A DNA stretch of 48,113 nt, taken from the NCBI GenBank assembly GCA_015490875.1, contig WFWZ01000421.1:1-48113 (forward strand). Reading direction: 5' to 3'. The notes below the pieces were generated by a model. That model saw only the letters and a program-made list of their open reading frames with translations, did not search any database and was not told the origin of the DNA. Numbering within the stretch: the first letter of the stretch is position 1; each line of letters begins with the position of its first letter. Shown here one piece after another: positions 35,809 through 45,071 of the stretch. The position numbers were made by a program, and so were the translations under genes. The DNA comes from Planctomycetaceae bacterium. GTDB lineage: Bacteria > Planctomycetota > Planctomycetia > Pirellulales > Pirellulaceae.

Positions 35809-38800
35809 GTGCGCAGACTTGCCGTTTTCGTGAGTTTCATCGGGCTGGGCTTGGTTTCCCTCGTGTCGGCCCGAGCGGAATTGCCGGCGTCGCCTAAACC
35901 CGATACTTCGCCCGTCGTCGATCTCTTTGAAAGCCGACAACTGACCGATGTCTATTATTCCGAAGGCATCGCCACGGGAGATCTCAACGGAGACGGCCAT
36001 GCCGACATCATTTATGGCCCCTACTGGTTCGCCGGTCCGAACTGGACGGAAGCGCACGAGATCTTTCCGGCCGAAGCACAGCCCAGGCAAGCGTACGCCA
36101 ACCACTTCTTCGCCTGGACGTACGATTTCAACCAGGACGGCCGGCTCGATGTCCTCACCGTCGGCTTTCCCGGTAAACCTGCTTACGTCTACCTCAACCC
36201 TGGACCCGAAGGCTGGAATGCTCACTGGCCCCGCCACGAGGTCCTCGCGGAAGTCTCGCACGAAGCTCCTCAGTTCGTCGACGTGAACGGCGACGGACGC
36301 CCCGATCTGCTCTGTTCGCAGCAGGGCCGATACGGATACGCCACTTTCGATCCCGATTCACCTCTGAAGGGGACTTTCCATCCGATTTCGCCCCGCAAAG
36401 CCCCCAGACCATTCGGCCACGGCTTGGGACTGGGGGATGTCGACGGCGACGGGCGACCCGACATTCTGGTTCGTAACGGCTGGTTCCAGCAGCCGGATCG
36501 AGAAGATGCCGAGTGGCCTTTTCATCCGTTCGTTTTCGCTCGCGCCGGCGGAGCCGAAATGCACGTGATGGACGTCGACGGGGACGGAGATGGCGACGTC
36601 ATCACGAGCCTCCATGCGCATGCCTTCGGACTAGCCTGGTTCGAACAGGTGCGCGATGAAGCGGGAGAAATCTCCTTCCGCCGCCACCTCATCATGGGCC
36701 AAAAACCGTCCGACAATCCGTACGGTGTTCTCTTTTCGGAACTCCATAGTGTGCAACTGGCCGACATCGACGGCGACGGACTCAAGGACATCGTCACGGG
36801 CAAGACGTACTGGTCGCACCACACGAAGAGCCCGATGTGGGACGCCGGCGCAGTCGTCTATTGGTTCAAGCTCGTGCGAAGTGACAAAGGTGTGGAGTTC
36901 GTCCCGTTTCTCGCCGACGCAGATGCGGGAATCGGACGTCAGATCGTCGTGGCCGATGTCAACGGCGATCGGCTTCCCGACATTCTGACCGGCGGCATGA
37001 AGGGGGCGCACGTGCTGCTACACCAGCGACGGCGCGTCGATGCGATCACCTACGACCGCATCCGGCCTCGACGGTATCGTTCCATGCAATCGGGCCTGAC
37101 GGGAGACGAGGCGGCCGACGCGATGAGTCTCCCGCCGGGGTTCCATGTCATGCTGGCTGCCGGTGAGCCGCAAGTGCATCAGCCGATCGCCTTCGCATAT
37201 GATGCTCGAGGTCGAGTCTGGGTCGCCGAGGCCTACACGTATCCGCGTCGAGCTGCAGAAGGGAAAGGAAAAGACCGCATCGTTATTCTCGAGGATACCA
37301 ACGGCGACGGCCGACTCGACTCGCGCAAAGTCTTCATCGAGAAACTCAATCTCGTGAGCGGCTTGGAAGTCGGCTTTGGCGGAGTTTGGGTGGGTGCCGC
37401 TCCCTATCTTCTGTTCATTCCTGATCGGAATCACGACGACCGACCCGATGGACCGCCTCAAGTCCTCCTCGACGGATTCGGCTACCAGGACACCCATGAA
37501 ACGCTCAACGCGTTTATCTGGGGTCCGGATGGTTGGCTCTACGGCTGTCATGGCGTCTTCACACATTCCCGCGTTGGCAAACCGGGAACGCCCGACAAGG
37601 ATCGAGTGCCCATGAACGCCGCCATTTGGCGTTACCACCCGACGCGGCACGTGTTCGAAGTCTTCGCCTGGGGAACGAGCAACCCGTGGGGAGTCGACTT
37701 CAATGACGTAGGCGATGCCTTTTGTACGGCCTGCGTCATCCCGCACTTGTATCACATCATCCCCAAAGCCCGTTATCAGCGCCAGGCCGGTCGGCACTTC
37801 AACCCGTACGTGTATGACGACATCAAGACGATCGCCGATCATTTGCACTACGCAGGCCGGATCGCCGACCACGCGTGGTGGGGACATGAACCGACCGAGT
37901 TGGCTCCCGACACGTCGGCAGCCGGTGGGGGCCATGCTCATTGCGGCGCCATGGTCTATTTGGGCGGCGCCTTTCCTCCGGCTTACCGCAACCAGATCTT
38001 CATGAACAACATCCATGGCAATCGCGTCAACATGGATGTGCTCGAACCGCACCGGTCGGGATACGTCGGTCACCACGGCCCTGATTTCCTCCTGGCCAAC
38101 GATCACTGGTTCCGCGGCATCAACCTCAAGTATGGTCCCGACGGCACGGTATTGTTGATCGATTGGTACGACAAGAACGCCTGCCACCGGACCAATCCCG
38201 AGATATGGGACCGCACCAACGGCCGCATCTACCGCGTCTGGTACGGCGAGCGCCGTGCGACTCGCGTCGACCTTCGATCTCTCACTGACGCCCAACTCGT
38301 GGCCTATCTGACCGACGACAATGAGTGGTACGTGCGGATGGCTCGGAAGATCTTGCAAGAACGAGCTTCCGAAGGGCGGTTGTCCGATGACGCAATCACA
38401 TCGTTGCAGAAGGAGTGGAAGCAGCACTGGAACGCACCTCCGAAGCTACTGCGCATCGTCTGGACACTCGTAGCCACTGGCCGGTGGAATATGGACTTGG
38501 CGCGCGAACTGGCCGGACATCCCGACCCGGCCGTTCAAAGTTGGGCTGCACGCCTGGTCGCGCAGGAACCTTCGACGCGTGACAAAGCCGTGACACTGCT
38601 GCAACGACTGGCCGGTTCGGATTCGCCGAAGACTCGACTGGCGGTCGCGTCCGCGCTTCAGGATTTGCCACCGGAACAACGTTGGGCGTGCCTGGAACAA
38701 CTCTTGGCATGTCGAGCCGACGCGAACGACCCGAACATTCCGTATCTGCTGTGGTATGCTTTCGAACCACTGGTGGCGGCTCAGCCCGACCGAGCCCTCT

Positions 38801-40458
38801 CGATGGCATCGGCCAGTCCCATCGAGCGCGTGCGCCGATGGGCTTTCCGCCGAGCGTCCGAGGAGGAAGCTCCGCGAGCCGCACTGGTGGCGTTGTTGTC
38901 GCAGGTGGATGCGCCGGAGCGGCAAGAAGAGATTCTCGAGTCGATGTTGGCCGCGTTTGCCGGCCGGGCCGGTCTGAAAGCACCAGCCGCATGGAAGGAA
39001 GCGTATGAGCACCTGATGAAAAGCTCCTCTCCAGCCGTGCGAGAACGGACCGAACGCGTGGCGGTCGCGTTCGGAGATGTGCGGATCTTTCCCGCATTGC
39101 GGAAACGAGTGGCCGACCGAAAACTGCCGGTCGCACAGCGGGAGGCGGCGCTGCGCATTTTGCTGGACGGTCGCGACCCCGACCTCCGTCCGACACTCGT
39201 GGCGCTCCTGGACGATCCCAGCTTGCGCTCGAAGGCCATCCGGGCGCTTGCTCAATATATCGACGCAGCCACGGCGGATCGTTTGATTGCGCTTTATCCT
39301 CAACTGTCGATCACTGAAAAGCAAGACGCTCTGCTCGCGCTGGCCGGGCGAGTGGAGTCAGCTCGCAAGTTGGTGGAAGCACTCACCGACCAGCGCATTC
39401 CCCGCCAGGATGTCCACGCGTTTCATGCTCGGCAGATCGCACGCTTGGGGGACGCCGAACTGACAAAGCGTCTGGAACAAGTCTGGGGGAAACTCAGTGA
39501 GACTTCCGCCGAAAAGAAGCGGCAGATCGCCAATTACAAGCGAAAACTCCGGCCCGCTGTGTTGGCTCGCGCCGACCGGAGCAACGGCCGGCGGATTTTC
39601 GCCGAAACGTGCGGCAAGTGCCACAAACTCTTCGGCGTCGGCGAGTCGGTCGGCCCGGACTTGACCGGATCGAACCGAGCCAACCTCGATTACCTGCTGG
39701 AAAACATCATCGACCCCAGCGCGGTGCTCGGCAAAGACTACCGCATGACGTTGCTCCGACTCGTCGACGGCCGTGTCATCTCGGGGTTGGTTCTACAAGA
39801 GACCAACAGCGCCGTCACGATCCGTACGCTCAACGACACCCTGGTGATTCCCAAAGACGACATCGAACAACGCAAGTTGTCCGATCAATCACTGATGCCT
39901 GAAAAACTGCTTGAGCCCCTCTCGATCAACGAAGTGCGAGATCTGGTTGCTTACCTTGGCAGTCCCAGACAAGTGCCTCTGAAAGGCCCGCCGGCGCCCA
40001 TTGATCCGAAGACGGGGAAAGTAGACGGAGCCCTGGAAGGGGAGTCCCTGGCGATTGCCGAAAAGACAGCCGGGCAGGCTCGCTCCCAGCAAATGCAGGG
40101 GTTTCCCAAGGATCGCTGGAGCGGCCATCAGCAGTTATGGTGGACGGGCGCCAAGCCCGGAGATCGACTAGCCGTGGAAATCGACGTGCCCGAGGACGGG
40201 ACTTATCGACTCGAGACGGTCCTTACGCGAGCTCGCGACTACGCCGTCGTGCAACTCTACCTCGACGATCGCAAACTGGGAGGACCGCTCGACCTGTTCA
40301 ATGCGCCGGACGTCGTGACCACGGGGGTCCTGAGTTTTTCGGGACAGAAGCTGTCTCGAGGCAAGCATCGGTTGGTCCTCGAGATCGTGGGAGCCAATCC
40401 CGCGGCGATCCCCGCTTACATGGCGGGACTTGACTATGTGCGACTTGTCCGCGAATGA
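35809..40458 (+). CDS. Giant secreted FG-GAP / Pirellula-type dehydrogenase / HEAT / cytochrome c protein
   Basis: 1549 residues. GTG 35809 has GGAGG 8 nt upstream; the in-frame ATG 35794 overlaps that ribosome site. A signal peptide (LAVFVSFIGLGLVSLVSARA) is followed by seven FG-GAP Ca-loops between about 45 and 405 (DLNGDGHADI, DFNQDGRLDV, DVNGDGRPDL, DVDGDGRPDI, DVDGDGDGDV, DIDGDGLKDI, DVNGDRLPDI). From about 440 comes the Pirellula/Verrucomicrobium membrane-bound-dehydrogenase propeller (LPPGFHVMLAAGEPQVHQPI, RVWVAEAYTYP), with HAHCGAMVYLGG and DWYDKNACHRTNPE. Residues 830-1240 are HEAT-like repeats. A c-type heme site (CGKCH, about 1268) sits in the planctomycete C-terminal heme domain (GESVGPDLTG, INEVRDLVAYLG). 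A carbohydrate-binding-like beta domain ends the protein. Likely a periplasmic or surface oxidoreductase of sugars or alcohols. Confidence 0.9.
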   Translation: MRRLAVFVSFIGLGLVSLVSARAELPASPKPDTSPVVDLFESRQLTDVYYSEGIATGDLNGDGHADIIYGPYWFAGPNWTEAHEIFPAEAQPRQAYANHFFAWTYDFNQDGRLDVLTVGFPGKPAYVYLNPGPEGWNAHWPRHEVLAEVSHEAPQFVDVNGDGRPDLLCSQQGRYGYATFDPDSPLKGTFHPISPRKAPRPFGHGLGLGDVDGDGRPDILVRNGWFQQPDREDAEWPFHPFVFARAGGAEMHVMDVDGDGDGDVITSLHAHAFGLAWFEQVRDEAGEISFRRHLIMGQKPSDNPYGVLFSELHSVQLADIDGDGLKDIVTGKTYWSHHTKSPMWDAGAVVYWFKLVRSDKGVEFVPFLADADAGIGRQIVVADVNGDRLPDILTGGMKGAHVLLHQRRRVDAITYDRIRPRRYRSMQSGLTGDEAADAMSLPPGFHVMLAAGEPQVHQPIAFAYDARGRVWVAEAYTYPRRAAEGKGKDRIVILEDTNGDGRLDSRKVFIEKLNLVSGLEVGFGGVWVGAAPYLLFIPDRNHDDRPDGPPQVLLDGFGYQDTHETLNAFIWGPDGWLYGCHGVFTHSRVGKPGTPDKDRVPMNAAIWRYHPTRHVFEVFAWGTSNPWGVDFNDVGDAFCTACVIPHLYHIIPKARYQRQAGRHFNPYVYDDIKTIADHLHYAGRIADHAWWGHEPTELAPDTSAAGGGHAHCGAMVYLGGAFPPAYRNQIFMNNIHGNRVNMDVLEPHRSGYVGHHGPDFLLANDHWFRGINLKYGPDGTVLLIDWYDKNACHRTNPEIWDRTNGRIYRVWYGERRATRVDLRSLTDAQLVAYLTDDNEWYVRMARKILQERASEGRLSDDAITSLQKEWKQHWNAPPKLLRIVWTLVATGRWNMDLARELAGHPDPAVQSWAARLVAQEPSTRDKAVTLLQRLAGSDSPKTRLAVASALQDLPPEQRWACLEQLLACRADANDPNIPYLLWYAFEPLVAAQPDRALSMASASPIERVRRWAFRRASEEEAPRAALVALLSQVDAPERQEEILESMLAAFAGRAGLKAPAAWKEAYEHLMKSSSPAVRERTERVAVAFGDVRIFPALRKRVADRKLPVAQREAALRILLDGRDPDLRPTLVALLDDPSLRSKAIRALAQYIDAATADRLIALYPQLSITEKQDALLALAGRVESARKLVEALTDQRIPRQDVHAFHARQIARLGDAELTKRLEQVWGKLSETSAEKKRQIANYKRKLRPAVLARADRSNGRRIFAETCGKCHKLFGVGESVGPDLTGSNRANLDYLLENIIDPSAVLGKDYRMTLLRLVDGRVISGLVLQETNSAVTIRTLNDTLVIPKDDIEQRKLSDQSLMPEKLLEPLSINEVRDLVAYLGSPRQVPLKGPPAPIDPKTGKVDGALEGESLAIAEKTAGQARSQQMQGFPKDRWSGHQQLWWTGAKPGDRLAVEIDVPEDGTYRLETVLTRARDYAVVQLYLDDRKLGGPLDLFNAPDVVTTGVLSFSGQKLSRGKHRLVLEIVGANPAAIPAYMAGLDYVRLVRE

Positions 40459-40552
40459 CGGTTCCCGACGCTCGGTCCACCCTCACACTTTGTTTCTTTA
40501 CTCAACCTCTAACAAAAAACAACACAAAAACACCTTGGGAGACTCACCTTTG

Positions 40553-42427
40553 ATGCACCGACGAATCCTGCTTTCCACGAGTTGTGCGCTCTTGCTCTTC
40601 GTATCTCTTTCCTCCTTCCTTGAAGCGGCTCCGCCGAACATGCTGACGCGTCCCGAACGGCTGGCCGGTTGGAAGCTGTTGTTCGACGGAAAGACGACTC
40701 GTGGATGGAGGCGTTACAGAGGTGGCCCGGCCGGCAAGGGTTGGCAAGTGATCGACGGAACGCTCGTGCGAGCCGCCGACGGGGCAGGGGACTTGATCAC
40801 CGAGCAGCGTTATCGGTTCTTCGACTTGTCGCTCGAATACCGTATCGATCCGGGAAGCAACAGCGGCGTGATGTTCTGGGTGAACGAGTCGGCGACACAT
40901 TCGTGGCATACGGGTCCGGAGATTCAGATCATCGATCATCCGAAGGCGGGGCCGCGCTCGCGAAGCGGGTCGCTCTACGCGCTCTATCCGGCTCGCGCCG
41001 ACGTCGTCCGCCCGCCGGGCGAGTGGAACGAACTGCGACTGCACCTGGGACCGGATGGCGGCGAAGTCCAAATCAACGGTATTCGAGCTTATCGGTTCCA
41101 AGTTGGATCGGACGATTGGAAGCGGCGCGTGGCCAAGAGCAAGTTCGCCAAGTTTGCCGACTTTGCGAAAGTCCGGGAAGGACACATCTGTCTCCAGGAC
41201 CACGGCGGGCGCGTGGCGTTCCGAAATGTAAAGATCCGCGAGATCGGTCCGGACGGTCAGGTGCCCAACCCGGTCACCGGTACACTGCCGCTCGAGCCCG
41301 TCAATGTTTTCACCAAGGTGCGTTGGAGCGGCTGGAGCCCCGTCGATGAACGTGGACTTCCACAACCGCAGCGACCGATCGTGCTCACGCATGCAGGCGA
41401 TGGGAGTGGTCGCATCTTCGTGGCGACTCAGCGAGGTGTGATCCATATCTTGAAGAACACGCAGGAGCCTCAGACCAGTCGCATCTTTCTCGATTTGCAG
41501 GATCGCGTCATCTACAAAGACCGCGAGAACGAAGAGGGCTTTTTGGGACTCGCCTTCCATCCTCGGTTCGCCGAAAACAGAAAGTTCTTCGTCTACTACA
41601 CGACGCGGCACGCGCCGCACACGTCGGTCATCTCCTCCTTTCGCGTGTCGAAGGACGATCCCGATCGAGCCTTGCCCGAGTCGGAAGTGGAGATCTTGAG
41701 GATCCGCCAGCCGTTTTGGAACCACAACGGAGGAACGATCGCCTTCGGCCCGGACGGCTACTTGTACGTGGGACTCGGTGACGGCGGCTCGGCCAACGAT
41801 CCTCAAGGGAACGGCCAGAACCTGAACACTCTGCTGGGATCGATACTTCGTCTCGACGTCGACCGCACGGCCGACGGCAAGGCCTACGCCATCCCGCCGG
41901 ACAATCCGTTCGTCGGCGTGAAGGGAGCTCGTCCGGAGATTTTCGCTTACGGTCTGCGCAACGTCTGGCGTCTCGCATTCGACCGACAGACCGGACGACT
42001 GTGGGCCGCTGACGTCGGACAGAACTCCTGGGAGGAGATCGACTTGATCGAGAAGGGTGGCAACTACGGTTGGAACTTTCGGGAAGGTCTTCATCCGTTC
42101 GGTACGGGGCGTCCTCCCGAAGATGCCCGGTTTCTCGATCCGATTTGGGAATACGATCACACGGTAGGCAAGTCGATAACGGGCGGATTCGTGTACCGCG
42201 GCCGGCGATTTCCCGAGCTTATCGGCTGCTATGTCTATGCGGACTACGTTACGGGCCGCATCTGGGCACTGAAGTACGATACGGCAACCGGACGTGTCGT
42301 CGACAACTATGCGATCGAGGGGCCGTCACTGCCGATCATCTCGTTCGGCGAAGATGAGTCAGGTGAGATTTACTTCATGGTCGTGAGTTCTCGAGGCACA
42401 GGCATCTATACATTCCGGCGGCGATAG
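40553..42427 (+). CDS. DUF1080 (3-keto-glycoside hydrolase-like) fused to PQQ-type sugar dehydrogenase
   Basis: 624 residues from ATG 40553. Signal peptide: ILLSTSCALLLFVSLSSF, cleaved near LEA-AP. Residues 36-235 form a DUF1080 domain: GWKLLFDGKTTRGWRRYRGG, SLEYRIDPGSNSGVMFWVNE, GPEIQIIDHPKAG and the closing DHGGRVAFRNVKIRE. DUF1080 is now linked to 3-keto-disaccharide hydrolysis. Residues about 255-624 form a soluble glucose/sorbosone dehydrogenase propeller: FLGLAFHPRFAENRKFFVYY, HNGGTIAFGPDGYLYVGLGD and GLRNVWRLAFDRQTGRLWAA, then GNYGWNFREG. It is exported and lies 95 bp behind the giant oxidoreductase and 57 bp ahead of a Gfo/Idh/MocA gene. Confidence 0.9.
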   Translation: MHRRILLSTSCALLLFVSLSSFLEAAPPNMLTRPERLAGWKLLFDGKTTRGWRRYRGGPAGKGWQVIDGTLVRAADGAGDLITEQRYRFFDLSLEYRIDPGSNSGVMFWVNESATHSWHTGPEIQIIDHPKAGPRSRSGSLYALYPARADVVRPPGEWNELRLHLGPDGGEVQINGIRAYRFQVGSDDWKRRVAKSKFAKFADFAKVREGHICLQDHGGRVAFRNVKIREIGPDGQVPNPVTGTLPLEPVNVFTKVRWSGWSPVDERGLPQPQRPIVLTHAGDGSGRIFVATQRGVIHILKNTQEPQTSRIFLDLQDRVIYKDRENEEGFLGLAFHPRFAENRKFFVYYTTRHAPHTSVISSFRVSKDDPDRALPESEVEILRIRQPFWNHNGGTIAFGPDGYLYVGLGDGGSANDPQGNGQNLNTLLGSILRLDVDRTADGKAYAIPPDNPFVGVKGARPEIFAYGLRNVWRLAFDRQTGRLWAADVGQNSWEEIDLIEKGGNYGWNFREGLHPFGTGRPPEDARFLDPIWEYDHTVGKSITGGFVYRGRRFPELIGCYVYADYVTGRIWALKYDTATGRVVDNYAIEGPSLPIISFGEDESGEIYFMVVSSRGTGIYTFRRR

Positions 42428-42483
42428 TCGATCATAAGTGCGTTCCTTCCGCAATCCATTGATACCAGACGGAGGTGTTGGTC

Positions 42484-43848
42484 ATGTCGGGTAGTTCTTC
42501 CTTCAACCGTCGGCAATTCGTAAAGGGTGTAGCGGCTGCCGGGGTGATTCTGCAGTCCGGTCCGCGGGCTCACGGCTACCGCTCGGCCAACGACCGTCCC
42601 GTCTTCGCCACGATCGGACTGCGCAATCAAGGTTGGGCCATCACGTCGAAATCGACGCCGTACGCCGACTTCGCCGCGCTTGCGGATGTGGACGCCAATG
42701 TCTTGGCCGCCAACGTCGAAAAGACGACCAAGCGCCAGGGGAAGAAGCCCGATGCGTACAAGGACTATCGAAAGGTCCTGGAACGCAAGGACATCGACGC
42801 GGTGATGATCGCGACTCCCGATCACTGGCACACCAAGATCGCGGTGGAGGCGATGTACGCGGGGAAGGATGTCTACTGCGAAAAGCCCCTGACGCTCACG
42901 ATCGACGAGGGCAAACTGATCGAAGAAGTCGTGAAGAAGACGGGCCGGGTTTTCCAAGTGGGAACGATGCAGCGCACCGAGTGCGGTCATCGGTTCTTGC
43001 AGGCGATTGCGTTGGTGCGCGCCGGTCGGATCGGCAAGGTGAAGAAAGTGACGTGCGGGATCAATGGGATGCAACCATCCCCCTCGATCCCGGTCGCTCC
43101 CGTTCCCGAAGGGCTTGATTGGGACTTTTGGCTTGGGCCCGCTCCGAAGGTGCCCTATCGTGCGCTGCCGGAGATCCGCAAGGGCTACGGAGGGGGCGTG
43201 CCATTGTATTCGAATTGCCATTACTCGTTCCGCAACTGGCACGAGTATTCCGGCGGCAAACTGACCGACTGGGGTGCTCACCATGTCGACATCGCCGTTT
43301 GGGCACTCGGTACGGGAGAGCAGGGCCCAAGCAAGATCACGCCGCTGAAGTTCACGCTTCCGGTCGAATATAAGGACGGCTATCCGGTCGTTCACGATCG
43401 CTACAACGTGGCGACCGAGTTCGAAATCCGCGTCGACATGCCCGATGACGTCGAGTTGATCATCACGAGTGCCGGAGACAACGGGATCCTCTTCGAGGGC
43501 ACAAAGGGGAGGTTCTTCGTGAATCGCGGCCGGATCACGGGGCGACCGGTGGAAGAGCTGAAGGAGAATCCTCTACCGGACGGCGCACTTGAGGCCGTCT
43601 ATGGCGGCCCGCTTCGCAACAACCATACGGAGAACTTCATCGATGCGATGAAGAGCCGCAAACAGCCGATCTCCGACGTCTGGTCGCACAACCGCATGTT
43701 GGAGATTTGCCACTTGGCCAACATCGCCATGAGGCTCAATCGGTCCCTCAAGTGGAACGGCAAGACGCGTCAGATCGTCGGCGACGAGCAGGCGAACAGC
43801 TTCTTGTCTCGTCCAAGCCGTCGAGGCTACGAGATTGAAGCCTCGTAG
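42484..43848 (+). CDS. Tat-exported Gfo/Idh/MocA family oxidoreductase
   Basis: 454 residues. A twin-arginine signal (NRRQFVKGVAAAG) predicts folded export with the cofactor bound. The Rossmann start is VFATIGLRNQGWAIT, then FAALADVDANVLAANVEKTT, IDAVMIATPDHWHTKIAVEA, the conserved VYCEKPLTLTIDEGKLIEEV with its Lys, and VGTMQRTECGHRFLQAI. The C-terminal substrate domain has DWGAHHVDIAVWALGTG with the catalytic His. The family oxidises or reduces sugars and inositols with NAD(P); exported planctomycete members are thought to make 3-keto glycosides. ATG 42484 has GGAGG 8 nt upstream. It follows the DUF1080/dehydrogenase gene closely. Confidence 0.93.
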   Translation: MSGSSSFNRRQFVKGVAAAGVILQSGPRAHGYRSANDRPVFATIGLRNQGWAITSKSTPYADFAALADVDANVLAANVEKTTKRQGKKPDAYKDYRKVLERKDIDAVMIATPDHWHTKIAVEAMYAGKDVYCEKPLTLTIDEGKLIEEVVKKTGRVFQVGTMQRTECGHRFLQAIALVRAGRIGKVKKVTCGINGMQPSPSIPVAPVPEGLDWDFWLGPAPKVPYRALPEIRKGYGGGVPLYSNCHYSFRNWHEYSGGKLTDWGAHHVDIAVWALGTGEQGPSKITPLKFTLPVEYKDGYPVVHDRYNVATEFEIRVDMPDDVELIITSAGDNGILFEGTKGRFFVNRGRITGRPVEELKENPLPDGALEAVYGGPLRNNHTENFIDAMKSRKQPISDVWSHNRMLEICHLANIAMRLNRSLKWNGKTRQIVGDEQANSFLSRPSRRGYEIEAS

Positions 43849-44012
43849 GACAGGCTTTCTAGTCTACCGAATGGTTCGTAGACCGTTTGGCTTCTTATAG
43901 AAGCTGGAGTCTTCAACTGGATGTGTTCGCGTAGCACCCAAAGGTCGACCGTTCCATAGGGGAACGCGAAGACAGTTTACGGCTTGTCGGTAACGATACG
44001 CCTGTCCCCTTT

Positions 44013-44360
44013 CTAGGCCGTCGACGGTTGCAGGCCCGCGACGCTTTCCCGCATCGCACGCTTGTGGAACTGGTGGAGTATCCCAAGAAACCAAAGTCCC
44101 AAGGCGGCCGCGCCTTGGAACTAGGCCAGGTCGCCGTTGGGCAAATGGCTAACCGCGGCCAATACGGCGTCCGCCGTGAGATCGGCAATCCCAGCAACGC
44201 GACTCAACGCATGAAGCCCCATCACGCGATGCTTGTGACCGGGTTCCGGGGCCGTGAGCATCCAGATGCCGATGAAATATACGACTTCAAAAGACAATGC
44301 GAGTGCCCTCAGCCGCTGCTCCTCCTGCTCTGAACCACTCCATGGCCCCTCGCTCGTCAA
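44013..44360 (-). pseudogene. Interrupted small membrane-protein frame (in-frame TAG)
   Basis: From TTG 44360 the frame reads LRALALSFEVVYFIGIWMLT, a membrane segment, then GHKHRVMGLHALSRVAGIAD and ADAVLAAVSHLPNGDLA, and meets TAG at 44121-44123. Reading past the TAG in the same frame gives FQGAAALGLWFLGILHQFHK, a second membrane-like segment, and RAMRESVAGLQPSTA before TAG at 44013. Coding-like sequence on both sides of a stop suggests a decayed gene. It may once have been continuous, by a frameshift, with the 71-residue membrane frame just upstream. Confidence 0.35.
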
Positions 44361-44392
44361 CCGCCGTCTCAGTTATTCTGAGAACACTCGTC

Positions 44393-44608
44393 TCAGATAT
44401 TGTGACGCTTAGCACGAGGTCGAATTCGCCGGACCAAATGCTGATACAAGTAGAACACGAGGGTCGCCGCAAGCGGGTCCACCACGAGCACTTGGAACCA
44501 AGAGCTTGTATTAAAAAGCGGCGTTGCGAGTTTCGCTATGGCCATGACCATCACGAACCAGAGGTAAACCAAGCCGGCTCCGACGATGTTGCGAACGGTT
44601 GAATTCAT
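44393..44608 (-). CDS. Small two-helix membrane protein (possibly the remnant of a larger gene)
   Basis: 71 residues starting at ATG 44608, with GGAATAATCGGAATC ahead of it. Two hydrophobic segments are clear: IVGAGLVYLWFVMVMAIAKL and WFQVLVVDPLAATLVFYLYQ, followed by a basic tail (HLVRRIRPRAKRHNI). This looks like a real inner-membrane topology, with the tail inside. The next 33 bp lead in another frame into the interrupted membrane fragment, so this may be the intact front half of a broken four-helix protein. Family not recognised. Confidence 0.45.
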   Translation of the reverse strand: MNSTVRNIVGAGLVYLWFVMVMAIAKLATPLFNTSSWFQVLVVDPLAATLVFYLYQHLVRRIRPRAKRHNI

Positions 44609-44676
44609 GATTCCGATTATTCCACTAGCTCATACCTCTAGATTCGGTGGCCGACAGGGGCCATGACAATCTTAGC

Positions 44677-44868
44677 TTACGGATAGCGAAGTGGGACTTG
44701 TTTCTGTGAGGAGACTGCAGCGTCACCACTGTTGATGCCGTAGCAGGTGTGAAACCGAATCCGATCGGTCGGGAGATCCCTCAGGGCATGGTTGAGCGCT
44801 TCGACTCGCACTTCCGCCCACCGGCGACAATCCTCGACGCTCAGATCGGGCCGGGATATGTCATTAGG
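44677..44868 (-). pseudogene. Fragment of a cobalamin-independent methionine synthase / epoxyalkane:CoM transferase-like gene
   Basis: The frame, open after a TGA at 44869-44871 and without any start codon, reads PDLSVEDCRRWAEVRVEALN, then HALRDLPTDRIRFHTCYGIN, and loses similarity at SGDAAVSSQ before TAA at 44677. The block VEALNHAL-x6-DR-x-RFHTCYGIN is the signature stretch of the MetE-C/epoxyalkane:CoM-transferase-like family, which normally has about 370 residues. Only about 50 residues survive, so this is a truncated relic. Confidence 0.6.
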
Positions 44869-44894
44869 TCAACAGACGTGGGTGCGCAATGAAG

Positions 44895-45031
44895 CCGGCG
44901 AAGATCGACGACCATGGCAAACCATCACCCCGCACCGACAGTGAACAGCCCCAGATTCTGCCGCATGGCGGCCGTTCCGACCGCTTCCACAATTCGCGGT
45001 GCTCGGTGTCGTTTCTCCCGCCGAGGAACCC
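44895..45031 (-). pseudogene. Possible relic of an ELWxxDGT-repeat protein
   Basis: One frame reads VGFLGGRNDTEHRELWKR; the next frame continues VGTAAMRQNLGLFTVGAG, and the first frame then resumes DGLPWSS. Together they resemble one ELWxxDGTAAGT-type repeat of large surface proteins, broken by indels. The similarity is judged by eye and is weak. Confidence 0.3.
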
Positions 45032-45071
45032 GACGCGTCAACCACAGCCTTAGTGAATGCTTATGTTTCTC

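Larger units (their letters stand above)
43849..45071. other. Gene-poor, decayed stretch
   Basis: Between the Gfo/Idh/MocA gene and the propeller/LRR gene I see only one short intact frame and three broken fragments (listed separately), all on the minus strand. The first part (43849-44012) holds small inverted repeats (GTCTAC/GTAGAC around 43862-43883, GCTTC/GAAGC around 43888-43903) and no gene. Confidence 0.5.

Noticed and set aside
37018-38427. 469-codon minus-strand open frame
   Set aside because: Antisense to the 1549-residue oxidoreductase, whose domains are continuous on the plus strand.
40544-42160. 538-codon minus-strand open frame
   Set aside because: Antisense to the DUF1080/sugar-dehydrogenase gene; no family motif.
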